From JAICIG01 sp035532215 (GTDB lineage Bacteria > Planctomycetota > Planctomycetia > Pirellulales > JAICIG01): DNA of 31,226 nucleotides. The position numbers and the translations under genes were made by a program. Location: contig DATKRK010000221.1 in the NCBI GenBank assembly GCA_035532215.1, positions 1-31,226 on the forward strand. The letters run 5' to 3'. Below, one piece after another: positions 17,240 to 26,321 of the stretch (positions within the stretch are counted from its first letter, which is position 1; each line of letters opens with the position of its first letter). The notes beneath the pieces were generated by a model. That model worked only from the letters and a program-made list of their open reading frames with translations. It made no database searches and was not told the DNA's origin.

Positions 17240-20200
17240 ATGTCCGCTCGTGTATCGCCTCGTACGGTTCGCTCGCGCCGGCGCTCGTCGCCCGATGCGC
17301 GCCGCGGCGTATTGCTGCTGATCGTCCTGGCTCTGTTGGCCCTGCTCACGCTCTTGGGCCTGACGCTGGTCGTCGCCACGTCGCAAGGCCGGATGAGCGC
17401 CGTTGCGGCGGCGCGGGCCAATGCCGAAGCCGTTCGCGACGACTCCGCCGTCGACGAAGTGCTGAACCAAGTGGTGCGAGGCACGAACGATTCCGATTCG
17501 CCCTTGCAAGGGCACAGCCTGCTCGAAGATCTCTACGGCCCGCCGCAATTGTACGGCCGCGTGTTGCCCACCAACGCCGCCGCCCCCGCGGTCGTGCAAG
17601 TGGCCGGCGGCCAACTGCTCGACATGAACGTCGCGGCTTCGACTGGCTACGGGCTGGCGCCATACAACGGCGCCTACTGCGGCCAGGTGATCACCATGAT
17701 CGACGGTCCGGCGCAAGGCTATTCGAGCCGCATCGTCGGCTACCTCTACAACGGCGGAACTCCGCCCACGGCCACGATTCAAGTCCTCTCGTTCAACGGC
17801 CTCGTCCCCAATCCGGCGATGGGCACGTACCTGGGCGACCAGTTTTTGGTCAACGGCCGCCCGTTTTCCGGCACGGGCTTCGGTTTCGACCTGACCAAGG
17901 CGGGACTTGGCGATATGACCGGCGCCCCGCACCTCAACACAACCTGGAATCCGCCCACGACGTTGGCCGCCCCTTACTCGCTAAACATCATAATGGGCAA
18001 CGACGTCACGGGGCCGATGCTCACCGCGCAGGAATCGACCGTCACGCCCGACGTGCCGATGCCGAACAAGCCGGGGGCGACAGGCATGCCTTATGCCTAT
18101 CTGCCCAACCATGCGCAGATTCAGTTGACGCAGCCGTTGGCGACGGCTCCCAAGTACGCCGTGCCGCCGTATTACTTCGACGTCGCCGGACCCGGCGGCG
18201 CCAACGAGTCGTACGACGCGGTCGATTTCCAGAACATGCTGCTGGCCATGCACGTCAATTATGGATCGGGCAATGCAATCACGCCGATTCCTTCGTTGCA
18301 CCGGCCGGAACTGATCGCCTGGTATGCGCAGCAGAACTACTTGCTCACCAGTAAGTCGGCCGTCCCGCTTGCAATCCGCCGCAAGGCGGTGCTGCGTCCC
18401 GAGCCGATGGACCAGGTGTTCCTTCCGAGCCAGGACCTCAACGGCAACGGCGTGTGGGACTTCCGCGAGCCGTTCTTCGACATGGACCTCTCGGGAACCT
18501 ACACTACCGGCGACTATTTCCTGGACCTCAACGGCGACGCACTTTGGACTGCCGGCGACCTCGATTATAGCGGCAATCAATTCAATCCGATCACGGGCTG
18601 TTGGTATCTCCAAAGCTCCGACACGCCTCCGGTCTGGCCACCGGTCAAGCCTCCGCTCTGGCGAAAAGATAATTCCGCAATCGGCGGCTTGGACGTCGAC
18701 AACGACAACGACGGCCTTCCCGACAGCATTTGGGTCGACGTCGGCCTGCCGGTGCAAACGTTGGCCGACGGCACGCAGTACAAGTCGCTGGCCGCCATTT
18801 TGTGCGTCGACATGGACGGCAAGATCAACCTGAACGCCCACGGCACGATTGCGCAGCTCGACCCGAATCGATATTTAAACGCGGAAGTCGGGCCGACTGG
18901 GTCGGTCGCCGCGCCGATCGTGGGTTCATCTTATGTCGATGCCAAAGACGGCAAGACATACTACCCATCGAGTGGTGGATTGCTGTACCCGATGTATTCG
19001 CAGTCGGGAATCGTGCAGCGAATCGCCCCGATCGGCCAAGGGTACGGCACGGCAGAGGTCAATCCGGCGTACATGTTGTCGCGCGCAGCAACAGGGAGCC
19101 TTACCGGAGCAATCACGCCCGCGGCGTTGAATTATTACACCTACCTGATGATGGGCTACGCCTACTACGACTACAGCACAACCCCGCCAACGTTCAGGTA
19201 TTCGGTCGACGGGAAATACGGCGAATCGGCGCGAGTGTACCCGAATTCGACTTACTGGGGGCTGTTTCCGCCCAGCAACGACAACAGCCCGTACCCGATT
19301 CCAGCAGTACTGACTCCCCCGAATCCAGGATATACGTTCAGTTATTACCTGTTGGGCGGGCCGCGGCCGGGCTGGTCGCGCTGGATCGATCCCTGGATGA
19401 CCAACTTGACTTCCTCCAATTCGGTTCTCGACCCATCGCTGACGGGCTGGGATTGGGTCAACGATCCGATGACGCTCGCGCGGTTTTCGGATTATCGGCC
19501 TTATCTGCTGACGCCGTTCAACCAACTGGAAGGGATGAATTCGCAGCAAGGCGTATTCTTCGATTTCATCGGCGCCGGACTGCTGCCGACCGCGGGTTCC
19601 GCGGCCGCGCTGCCGACTGCGGGTTCCGCCGCCGCGCCCCCTTGGTATTCTGCTATTTCCGCCCAGGCCAATCCTGGCGTGCATTTGCCGACCGCGCATG
19701 GTTCGCCTTACGACCTGCTCGCGCGCGGCGTGGTGGCTACCGATCTGCGCGGCGTGCCGTACTATGCGGGAACCACTGCGCTTCCGTGGATGGCGGGCTC
19801 GGCGGCTCTCGGCGCGACCGACCCATCGCTGCCGACCGCGGTGACCGTTCCCCCCGTGCCCCCGACCGGCATCCTGTACGATGCGTCGATCGACGCGCTC
19901 AACGACGCGGTCGACAGCCCTTACGAGCTCGACTTGTCGCCGAACGCCCAACACGCGGGGCGGATCACCGGCAATCTCGGCGGCAAGGGCGACGCGCCCA
20001 GCGACGCGCCGATCACGCCGTCCGAGTTGGAAGGCGTATTGCGCGTCAACGACCCCGACGCGGCCGATTTTCGCAAGCGGCTCGACCAGTTGGAGACCGT
20101 ATATGTGAAAGATGCTGCTCCAACCAACCCTCTCGTACCTCCCGGAACGCAGCCCTACCCTTCATCGCTGAGGCACGCCCGTTTGTCGCTGACTTCCGAA

Positions 20201-23200
20201 AGCTGGGATCTGCCGGTGCCGAGCGTGGCGTTGACGCCGCAGCAGATGCAGGACGTGGCCTATTTCAACAATCTGTTCAGCGTCTCCAACTTCCCGCAAT
20301 TGAACCTCAACGGCTTGAGTGTGACCGATTTGGCCCGGGCCAGGATTCTTTCCGAGAACGTAGGCAACGCCGCGTACACCGTGCCCAATGCCGCCGACCT
20401 TTCCTTGTTCGGCAATATCAATAGCAATCAGGCGGCTGCCGTGAGCTATTCCGGCGTTTGGCCGCTGTTGGCGCCCGAAGTGATCATGGGCCTGCGGCTC
20501 GATATCAACCGCCTGCTGGGCAACGGCCAAGACGACAACGGCAACGGCGTGGTCGACGAGCCGACGGAGGCCGTCCAGGTTAGCGGGACCGTCGTGATGA
20601 CCGAAGTCATGACCTACCCCTGGTCGCCGAACAAGTCGCTGCCGGATCCATCGGGCGCGAAGAATCTCTCGACTCTCATGAACAACACGAAGCAATGGCT
20701 CGATTTGAATAACGACGGGCTATTGCCGATGGTCGGCGGGGTGACTCCGCTCATAACCGATCCGCAGTACCCTGGCGCCGCTGCGCTCGGCGATCCGTCT
20801 CTGGCCGACACGCGCGCCCGACAACTGCTGGCGCGGCACCTTTACGTGACGATGATGCTGTTGCTGGACGACCGTTCGAATAATTTGAATTATTTGACGG
20901 AGCAGAAGTTGATGTCCAACCAGTATATCGCCGGCGCCGCACAACTGCCTTGGAGCGGCTTGGGCGCCAATTCGCGCGTGCAAGCCGCGTACTTGATTGC
21001 TCAATGGTCAATCAACGCGGTCGATTTTCGCGATCGCGACTCGATCATGACGCCGTTCGAGTTCGACATTTTTCCGTTCCGCGACGACGATGCCAATGTA
21101 TTGAACGGCACTTGGGATGTCGACGACATCATCGATCCGACCGGCGGCGTCGTATTGCCGGGCAGCAAGCTCGACGATTCGAATCCCTTCTACAACAATC
21201 CGGCTGTCCCCATCCGCGGCATCGTCTGGGGCTGCGAACGGCCCGAGTTGTTGATCACGGAAACGATCGCCACGCACGACCGGGGAACGGACGACACGAA
21301 CAAAGCCGAACCGCCCAGTACCGGCAACCCGGATACCTACACCAACGATCCGGGGTCTTTGGACCTGGATTACGACCAGGTGCGCCGTCCGCGCGGCTCG
21401 TTGATTCTTGAGTTGTACAACGCCACGAACATTGCGGACGCCCCGCAACGCGACTTGCAATTCGATCCTCAATTGCCGCTCCAAACGCCTCCCCTTCCGC
21501 AGCCGTGGGTGGGGACGGATCTGAACGGGAATCTCGGCTACGGAGTCAACCTTTCGCAAGTGGCAGTGGGAACGCCGCTGGGCGGCGGCCCGAGCGCTTC
21601 GCCCGTGTGGCGGATTGCGATCACCTACTCGTTGAACTTCGACGAATCAGGCTTTTATACAAAATCTCCTTACGCCGCCGTCGTCAGTCCTGCCACTCCT
21701 GCGGCGCTCGACCCGCGAGCGCCCATCTTGCCGCCGACGTACATTCATCGAGCCGCGTATTTTGCGCCGTATCAGCCTGCCTTTCTTAACTCCAGCGGCC
21801 TGAACATGAACGAGGTTCCGTCGGCGCAGAGTTTCTTTCTCGATCCGGGCGTGTTTGCCACCGGCAAAGGCGCCTTGATGTTGCCGCCCGACTATTATGC
21901 CGTCGTAGGCCCGGCCGCCCCCAATACGAGCGGAGTCAACGCGATTTATCTGGGCGAGAATAAGAAGGATATTTATCCCAATAGCAATTCCCTCGTGCTT
22001 CAACTTGGCAATCAGACGGCTCACAATACTACATTCGCTTCGTACAACGACAGCTCTGGGACGCTTACGCCTAACTCCGCTTACAGCGCAGGGAATATGA
22101 AGCCCATCATTGGCGTGCCGATCCAAACGACCTGGCTGACGACGACCCCGATGGGGTCTACTTATCCATACACCTACCTTGCGCACGGCGCTGGAATTCC
22201 TTCAGGGACGTTGCGGATGAGCGTCTCCGAACCGGAATACGGGTATCCGCTGTGGCCGTTGACAGGCGGCGGTTCGACCTGGGATGACGCCACCTACTAT
22301 TCAACGACGCCGCCCGCGACTCCCGCGACCCCAACGATCACGAATTTTCCGACGCATCCATTCGACGGCGGCCTAAGCACTTACCTGCCGGGAACAAGCA
22401 CGAAGCCGAACTCGTACGTGTCTCCTGATGGCACGGATAACATGCCTCAGATGACGCCGTTCTATACGGCGGTGTACTTGCAGCGGTTGGCGGATCCGCT
22501 GTCGCCGTGGAATCTAACCTCGAATCCTTATATTACCGTTGACAGCATGCCCGTCGATTTGACGGCGTATACGGGCGAGAATCAACCCACGAGCAGCGGT
22601 ACGGCGTCGGCATTCGAGCCGTCGTACGCCGCCGCCAATCTGCCCGGATCGCTCACCCGCATCGAAGCGTTTACGACGCGCCGTCGGGGCTACAATCCGT
22701 TCAACCCCAGCCAGGCGCTGCTAACCGCGGAAGGAGCGGCCAACTGCTGGACGCCGCTGCCGGTCTGGCAAACGAGTGTGACGTCCGGGCAGTTCGGGAT
22801 CAGCACGGGCAACGGCTCGTTGACCACCCCGTTGCCCAACACCGGGGCCACGTATAACGCCACGTTAGGGTATCTGAACTCCGAATACGGAACCGGTTAC
22901 GCTGCCGGAGCCCCTCCCGTCGGCGCCAGCGGCGTTACCGCGGCGTCGTATCTCGGCGATCCGCCTACGCCGTTCCCGTGGATCACCTGGAACAATCGAC
23001 CCTATGTGAGCCAGTACGAGTTGATGCTCGTGCCTGCCAGCAGCCCGTCGAGCTTGTGTTACGATTTCGACATGATCGGTTGGCAAGGGAACCTTAACGC
23101 GATGCCGACTCCGCTAACGCGTTATGGAGGATTCGCTGCGAACGAATACTTCCCCGTCGCCACGACTCCCATCCCTCCGCCCGCGGCCAACCCTCCTGCC

Positions 23201-24286
23201 CTGACGTCAGGCCAACTGCCGGTCGCACAGTTTCATCATCTCCTGAACTACTATGACAGCGAGCAGCCGACTACCGGGGCGAGCGGCAATTACATGCCGA
23301 ACATGTTTCGCATCTTCGAGCACGTCCACGTGCCGTCGCGTTTCGCCGGCACGCAAACGATGCTCACGCCCTACCCGTTCGAACCTCTCCCAACGGCCGT
23401 GGCTCACTCGTTCCATCCGCCGTTCAACTGGGCTTCGAATTACCGCGAGCCTGGAAAGATTAATCTCAATACCGTTTTCGACCCGCTAACGTTCGAGGGT
23501 CTGATGGACGCGTACCCAGGCTGGGCCACGCTTTGGCTAGACGTGCTCAACAGCCGGCAAGGCTTTGGCGCGGTGAACCCGGTTGCTCCCGCGCCGAATT
23601 GGCCAACGCTGTGGAATCCCAGCGCCTCGGGCTATGCACAGAATGGGGTGCTGCCCACGTTCTTTGCCAATCCCTTCCGGCCCGATGGCGCCGGCGCGCT
23701 AGTGCCCCAAGCTTCCATGACCCTCAGCAGTCTGCCGCTTCCGCCTACCTCGCCCCTGAATTTGATGCACGCGTGGAACTATCCTGGCGGGACGACCAAC
23801 ATCTACAACGGCGTCAACGCCACGATGCTGCGGGCGAGCAACACTAGCGGAACTAATTGGGCGCCGGGCGCAACGGCCGCCGTCAGTTCGACCGTCTCGC
23901 TATTCGATGACACCAATTTCGACCCGAACAATACGTCAGCGGCGAATTTTAATCTCACTTCAAGCACGACCCAGTATCGCCATGCTGCCCGCAACTCCTA
24001 CTTCCAATACCAGGCCTTGCAGCGGCTGGGCAACCTGGCGACGAACCGCTCGAACGTGTATGCCGTCTGGATCACGCTCGGCAAGTTCGAAGTCGTCCGC
24101 GTGCCGATCAGCCCGACCAATCCTGACGGCTACGCCTTGTTCCAGGAGGTGGGCAGCAGCACCGGCGAGACCGAACGGAAGCGAGCGTTCTATCTGATCG
24201 ACCGCTCGATTCCCGTCGGCTTCGCCCGAGGCGACAACCTGAACGTCGAGCGCACGGTGCTGGTCGAGCGAATCCTGGACGATTGA
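17240..24286 (+). CDS. Giant GspK-like pseudopilus protein (2348 residues)
   Basis: The N-terminus has a basic leader then RRG23|VLLLIVLALLALLTLLGLTL, a membrane helix lacking Glu5, as in GspK and PilX. The helix continues into VVATSQGRMSAVAAARANAEAVRDDSAVDE. GspK's hallmark, an INLNT motif, is seen at I2074-N-L-N-T (GKINLN). A second GKINLN lies at 528-532 after D524-M-D. Acidic calcium-type loops are D399-L-N-G-N-G, D485-V-D-N-D-N-D-G and D1098-D-N-G-N-G-V-V-D. It is seven to eight times longer than typical GspK. The frame is open throughout. Much of the body is Pro/Tyr/Asn/Thr-rich beta-like sequence, suggesting an extended extracytoplasmic domain. A 27-bp in-frame duplication lies at 19583-19636. 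It ends VLVERILDD. The role is inferred: tip or priming component of the pseudopilus. It could be a large surface filament protein instead. Confidence 0.85.
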   Translation: MSARVSPRTVRSRRRSSPDARRGVLLLIVLALLALLTLLGLTLVVATSQGRMSAVAAARANAEAVRDDSAVDEVLNQVVRGTNDSDSPLQGHSLLEDLYGPPQLYGRVLPTNAAAPAVVQVAGGQLLDMNVAASTGYGLAPYNGAYCGQVITMIDGPAQGYSSRIVGYLYNGGTPPTATIQVLSFNGLVPNPAMGTYLGDQFLVNGRPFSGTGFGFDLTKAGLGDMTGAPHLNTTWNPPTTLAAPYSLNIIMGNDVTGPMLTAQESTVTPDVPMPNKPGATGMPYAYLPNHAQIQLTQPLATAPKYAVPPYYFDVAGPGGANESYDAVDFQNMLLAMHVNYGSGNAITPIPSLHRPELIAWYAQQNYLLTSKSAVPLAIRRKAVLRPEPMDQVFLPSQDLNGNGVWDFREPFFDMDLSGTYTTGDYFLDLNGDALWTAGDLDYSGNQFNPITGCWYLQSSDTPPVWPPVKPPLWRKDNSAIGGLDVDNDNDGLPDSIWVDVGLPVQTLADGTQYKSLAAILCVDMDGKINLNAHGTIAQLDPNRYLNAEVGPTGSVAAPIVGSSYVDAKDGKTYYPSSGGLLYPMYSQSGIVQRIAPIGQGYGTAEVNPAYMLSRAATGSLTGAITPAALNYYTYLMMGYAYYDYSTTPPTFRYSVDGKYGESARVYPNSTYWGLFPPSNDNSPYPIPAVLTPPNPGYTFSYYLLGGPRPGWSRWIDPWMTNLTSSNSVLDPSLTGWDWVNDPMTLARFSDYRPYLLTPFNQLEGMNSQQGVFFDFIGAGLLPTAGSAAALPTAGSAAAPPWYSAISAQANPGVHLPTAHGSPYDLLARGVVATDLRGVPYYAGTTALPWMAGSAALGATDPSLPTAVTVPPVPPTGILYDASIDALNDAVDSPYELDLSPNAQHAGRITGNLGGKGDAPSDAPITPSELEGVLRVNDPDAADFRKRLDQLETVYVKDAAPTNPLVPPGTQPYPSSLRHARLSLTSESWDLPVPSVALTPQQMQDVAYFNNLFSVSNFPQLNLNGLSVTDLARARILSENVGNAAYTVPNAADLSLFGNINSNQAAAVSYSGVWPLLAPEVIMGLRLDINRLLGNGQDDNGNGVVDEPTEAVQVSGTVVMTEVMTYPWSPNKSLPDPSGAKNLSTLMNNTKQWLDLNNDGLLPMVGGVTPLITDPQYPGAAALGDPSLADTRARQLLARHLYVTMMLLLDDRSNNLNYLTEQKLMSNQYIAGAAQLPWSGLGANSRVQAAYLIAQWSINAVDFRDRDSIMTPFEFDIFPFRDDDANVLNGTWDVDDIIDPTGGVVLPGSKLDDSNPFYNNPAVPIRGIVWGCERPELLITETIATHDRGTDDTNKAEPPSTGNPDTYTNDPGSLDLDYDQVRRPRGSLILELYNATNIADAPQRDLQFDPQLPLQTPPLPQPWVGTDLNGNLGYGVNLSQVAVGTPLGGGPSASPVWRIAITYSLNFDESGFYTKSPYAAVVSPATPAALDPRAPILPPTYIHRAAYFAPYQPAFLNSSGLNMNEVPSAQSFFLDPGVFATGKGALMLPPDYYAVVGPAAPNTSGVNAIYLGENKKDIYPNSNSLVLQLGNQTAHNTTFASYNDSSGTLTPNSAYSAGNMKPIIGVPIQTTWLTTTPMGSTYPYTYLAHGAGIPSGTLRMSVSEPEYGYPLWPLTGGGSTWDDATYYSTTPPATPATPTITNFPTHPFDGGLSTYLPGTSTKPNSYVSPDGTDNMPQMTPFYTAVYLQRLADPLSPWNLTSNPYITVDSMPVDLTAYTGENQPTSSGTASAFEPSYAAANLPGSLTRIEAFTTRRRGYNPFNPSQALLTAEGAANCWTPLPVWQTSVTSGQFGISTGNGSLTTPLPNTGATYNATLGYLNSEYGTGYAAGAPPVGASGVTAASYLGDPPTPFPWITWNNRPYVSQYELMLVPASSPSSLCYDFDMIGWQGNLNAMPTPLTRYGGFAANEYFPVATTPIPPPAANPPALTSGQLPVAQFHHLLNYYDSEQPTTGASGNYMPNMFRIFEHVHVPSRFAGTQTMLTPYPFEPLPTAVAHSFHPPFNWASNYREPGKINLNTVFDPLTFEGLMDAYPGWATLWLDVLNSRQGFGAVNPVAPAPNWPTLWNPSASGYAQNGVLPTFFANPFRPDGAGALVPQASMTLSSLPLPPTSPLNLMHAWNYPGGTTNIYNGVNATMLRASNTSGTNWAPGATAAVSSTVSLFDDTNFDPNNTSAANFNLTSSTTQYRHAARNSYFQYQALQRLGNLATNRSNVYAVWITLGKFEVVRVPISPTNPDGYALFQEVGSSTGETERKRAFYLIDRSIPVGFARGDNLNVERTVLVERILDD
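19583..19636 (+). repeat. 27-bp in-frame tandem duplication in the giant gene
   Basis: Two 27-bp units with two mismatches encode LPTAGSAAA twice in a row (19583-19609 and 19610-19636), within an Ala/Pro-rich loop of the GspK-like protein before PPWYSAISAQ. Both differences are at third codon positions. This is a recent-looking expansion or a flexible linker. Confidence 0.8.
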
Positions 24287-24345
24287 GGATTTGGCGGATG
24301 ATTGCAATCGACGAGGCGTTCCGTTGGGCGAGACAGGAGTGTTCG

Positions 24346-26268
24346 ATGTACGATCGACGATCGAATCGCGAAAATCGGCGGGCCGGCTTTACGCTGGTCG
24401 AGGTGATGATTGCGACGGCGCTGACGCTGTTGTTGATGGCGCTCGTCGCCCAGCTCTTTGCCATGGTGGGCAACGCGGCCGCGGATACGCGCGAGATGAT
24501 CCAGGTGACCGATCGGCTGAGGGCCTGCAAGCAAACCCTGCAGAGCGATCTGGGCAACCTGACCGCTCCGATGCTGCCGCCGCTGAAGCCGGAGCAGGCT
24601 CATGGCTACTTCGAGTACGTCGAAGGTCCGGCCGGGCCGATCGTGCCCGGCAGCGCCGAGGCGAAGAACATCGACCAGCTCGACACGACGGGCGTCCCTC
24701 TGCCCGACACCACGGTGGGCGACCCCGACGACGTGTTGATGTTCACCACGCGGAACGAGGAATCGCCGTTTTACGGGCGTTACCGGCAGATCTACAGCTA
24801 CATCGACCCGGTTACGGGCCCTCCTCCAGTGCAGAAAGTGGTCGATGGAACGACGATGTCGAACTATGCCGAGATCGTCTGGTTCCTGCGCGGCAACACG
24901 CTCTATCGCCGCGTGCTGCTGGTCAAGCCGACGGGGTTGCTCCAGGGCAATTGGATCGAGACCGCACAACTGCTGTCGACCAATTGGTCCCCGTTTAATT
25001 ACGACATCAGTTTCTACGAGAAGTTCGACGTCTCGGTACACCAGGAGGGCGGAACCTACGATACGCGAGCGGGCTTTACCGGCCAGCCGCCATTTTTGGC
25101 GGCCAATTCGCTGCGGGACTTGACGCTGCGCCAGAATCGCTACGGGCATCAGCCGTGGAGCTACCCTTACGACACTCGTTTCTGGAGCCCGGTCACGAAT
25201 CCATATCCGGGTTTGGGTATGCCGACGCTACGCGAGTGTACGTTTTATACGAACATGATCTCGACGCTGAATCCTGCCGTGGCTCGCTGGCCGTTCCCGT
25301 TCTACGACGCGACTTACACGCCCAACCTGTGGGGCGTTGCGACAAGTTTTCCGCCTCCCACGCTGTCGCCCATTCCCTATCCGCCGTCCCCGGTGATTTT
25401 TCCCTATCCGAACGTTTCGCCAACCAACTATCAACCCGTCAACACGCAAAGCACTGCGTATCCGCCGGCGCTGAATCTGACGATCGCCCCCGGCCAGTAT
25501 TACGACGCCTGGGTGAACCCCTACCCGTGGCAGCAGGTGAGCCCGTCGAACGGCGCGATCTACGCCTTTTCCGGAGCGTACCAGCCCAGCGCCGGCACGA
25601 ATTCGAACGCCAATCAAAGCTACGACGGCAGTACGCGAGTCTCCGAGGACGTGATCCTGACGAACGTGATTTCGTTCGACGTCAAAGCGTGGGATCCTAC
25701 GGCGCCGATCGTTTCGAACAATACGGTGACCGGCAATCCGTTGAATCCGCTGCCTTTGGGATCGGCGGTCTACACGCCGGGCGATTTGGGTTACACGCAA
25801 CTCATGCAGACTTGGGCGACGAGCGCGTCGGGCGACGCGTTGACGTTCCAGCAAACCGTGCAGGCGCACACCGTCGGCATCGGGGCCTACGTCGATCTCA
25901 ATTACATGAGCGGCGTCTCGAAGTCTTTCGCGTCCACTTCGACCATGTACGCCGCGATCACGCAATTGTCTGTTTTTGCCGGGCCGGGGTTGGCGATCGC
26001 TACCAGCGGCCTGGGAGCGGTGTACGACACCGGTTCGTTCACTTACGAAAACGACGGCCTCGATCAAAACGGAGATGGCGTTGTCGACAATTTTACGAAC
26101 GGCTTCGACGACAACGGCATCGGCGGCGTCGACGACCTGACCGAAATCGAAGGCCCGACTCCCTACCCCGTGCCGCTCAAGGGCATACAGGTCAAAATTC
26201 GCGTCTTCGAGCCCGACAGCCGGCAGATTCGGGAAGTCACGGTCACCGAAGACTTCTTGTGGGAATAA
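24346..26268 (+). CDS. GspJ/PilW-like minor pseudopilin
   Basis: This is a 640-residue prepilin. The leader MYDRRSNRENRRAG14 is followed by FTLVEVMIATALTLLLMALVAQLF, with Glu5, then a helix (NAAADTREMIQVTDRLRACKQTLQSDLGNLT) typical of GspJ/PilW, whose N-helix runs into a D/E-rich R-x-x-x-x-L segment. ATG at 24346 was chosen because AGGAG lies 6 bases upstream and gives a normal leader. An ATG at 24298 and a TTG at 24283 overlapping the previous stop are possible but would add 16-21 residues. A calcium-type loop, D573-Q-N-G-D-G-V-V-D, is followed by DDNGIGGVDD. The C-terminus, PVPLKGIQVKIRVFEPDSRQIREVTV, resembles the closing strands of GspJ. It is about three times normal length. It is the last gene of the locus and converges on the HAD-UbiA gene 53 bases away. 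Confidence 0.85.
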   Translation: MYDRRSNRENRRAGFTLVEVMIATALTLLLMALVAQLFAMVGNAAADTREMIQVTDRLRACKQTLQSDLGNLTAPMLPPLKPEQAHGYFEYVEGPAGPIVPGSAEAKNIDQLDTTGVPLPDTTVGDPDDVLMFTTRNEESPFYGRYRQIYSYIDPVTGPPPVQKVVDGTTMSNYAEIVWFLRGNTLYRRVLLVKPTGLLQGNWIETAQLLSTNWSPFNYDISFYEKFDVSVHQEGGTYDTRAGFTGQPPFLAANSLRDLTLRQNRYGHQPWSYPYDTRFWSPVTNPYPGLGMPTLRECTFYTNMISTLNPAVARWPFPFYDATYTPNLWGVATSFPPPTLSPIPYPPSPVIFPYPNVSPTNYQPVNTQSTAYPPALNLTIAPGQYYDAWVNPYPWQQVSPSNGAIYAFSGAYQPSAGTNSNANQSYDGSTRVSEDVILTNVISFDVKAWDPTAPIVSNNTVTGNPLNPLPLGSAVYTPGDLGYTQLMQTWATSASGDALTFQQTVQAHTVGIGAYVDLNYMSGVSKSFASTSTMYAAITQLSVFAGPGLAIATSGLGAVYDTGSFTYENDGLDQNGDGVVDNFTNGFDDNGIGGVDDLTEIEGPTPYPVPLKGIQVKIRVFEPDSRQIREVTVTEDFLWE

Positions 26269-26321
26269 CTCTCGCAACCCGTTGGCCGCGCCACGACGAG
26301 GGCGGGCTTGGGCGTCGCCGA

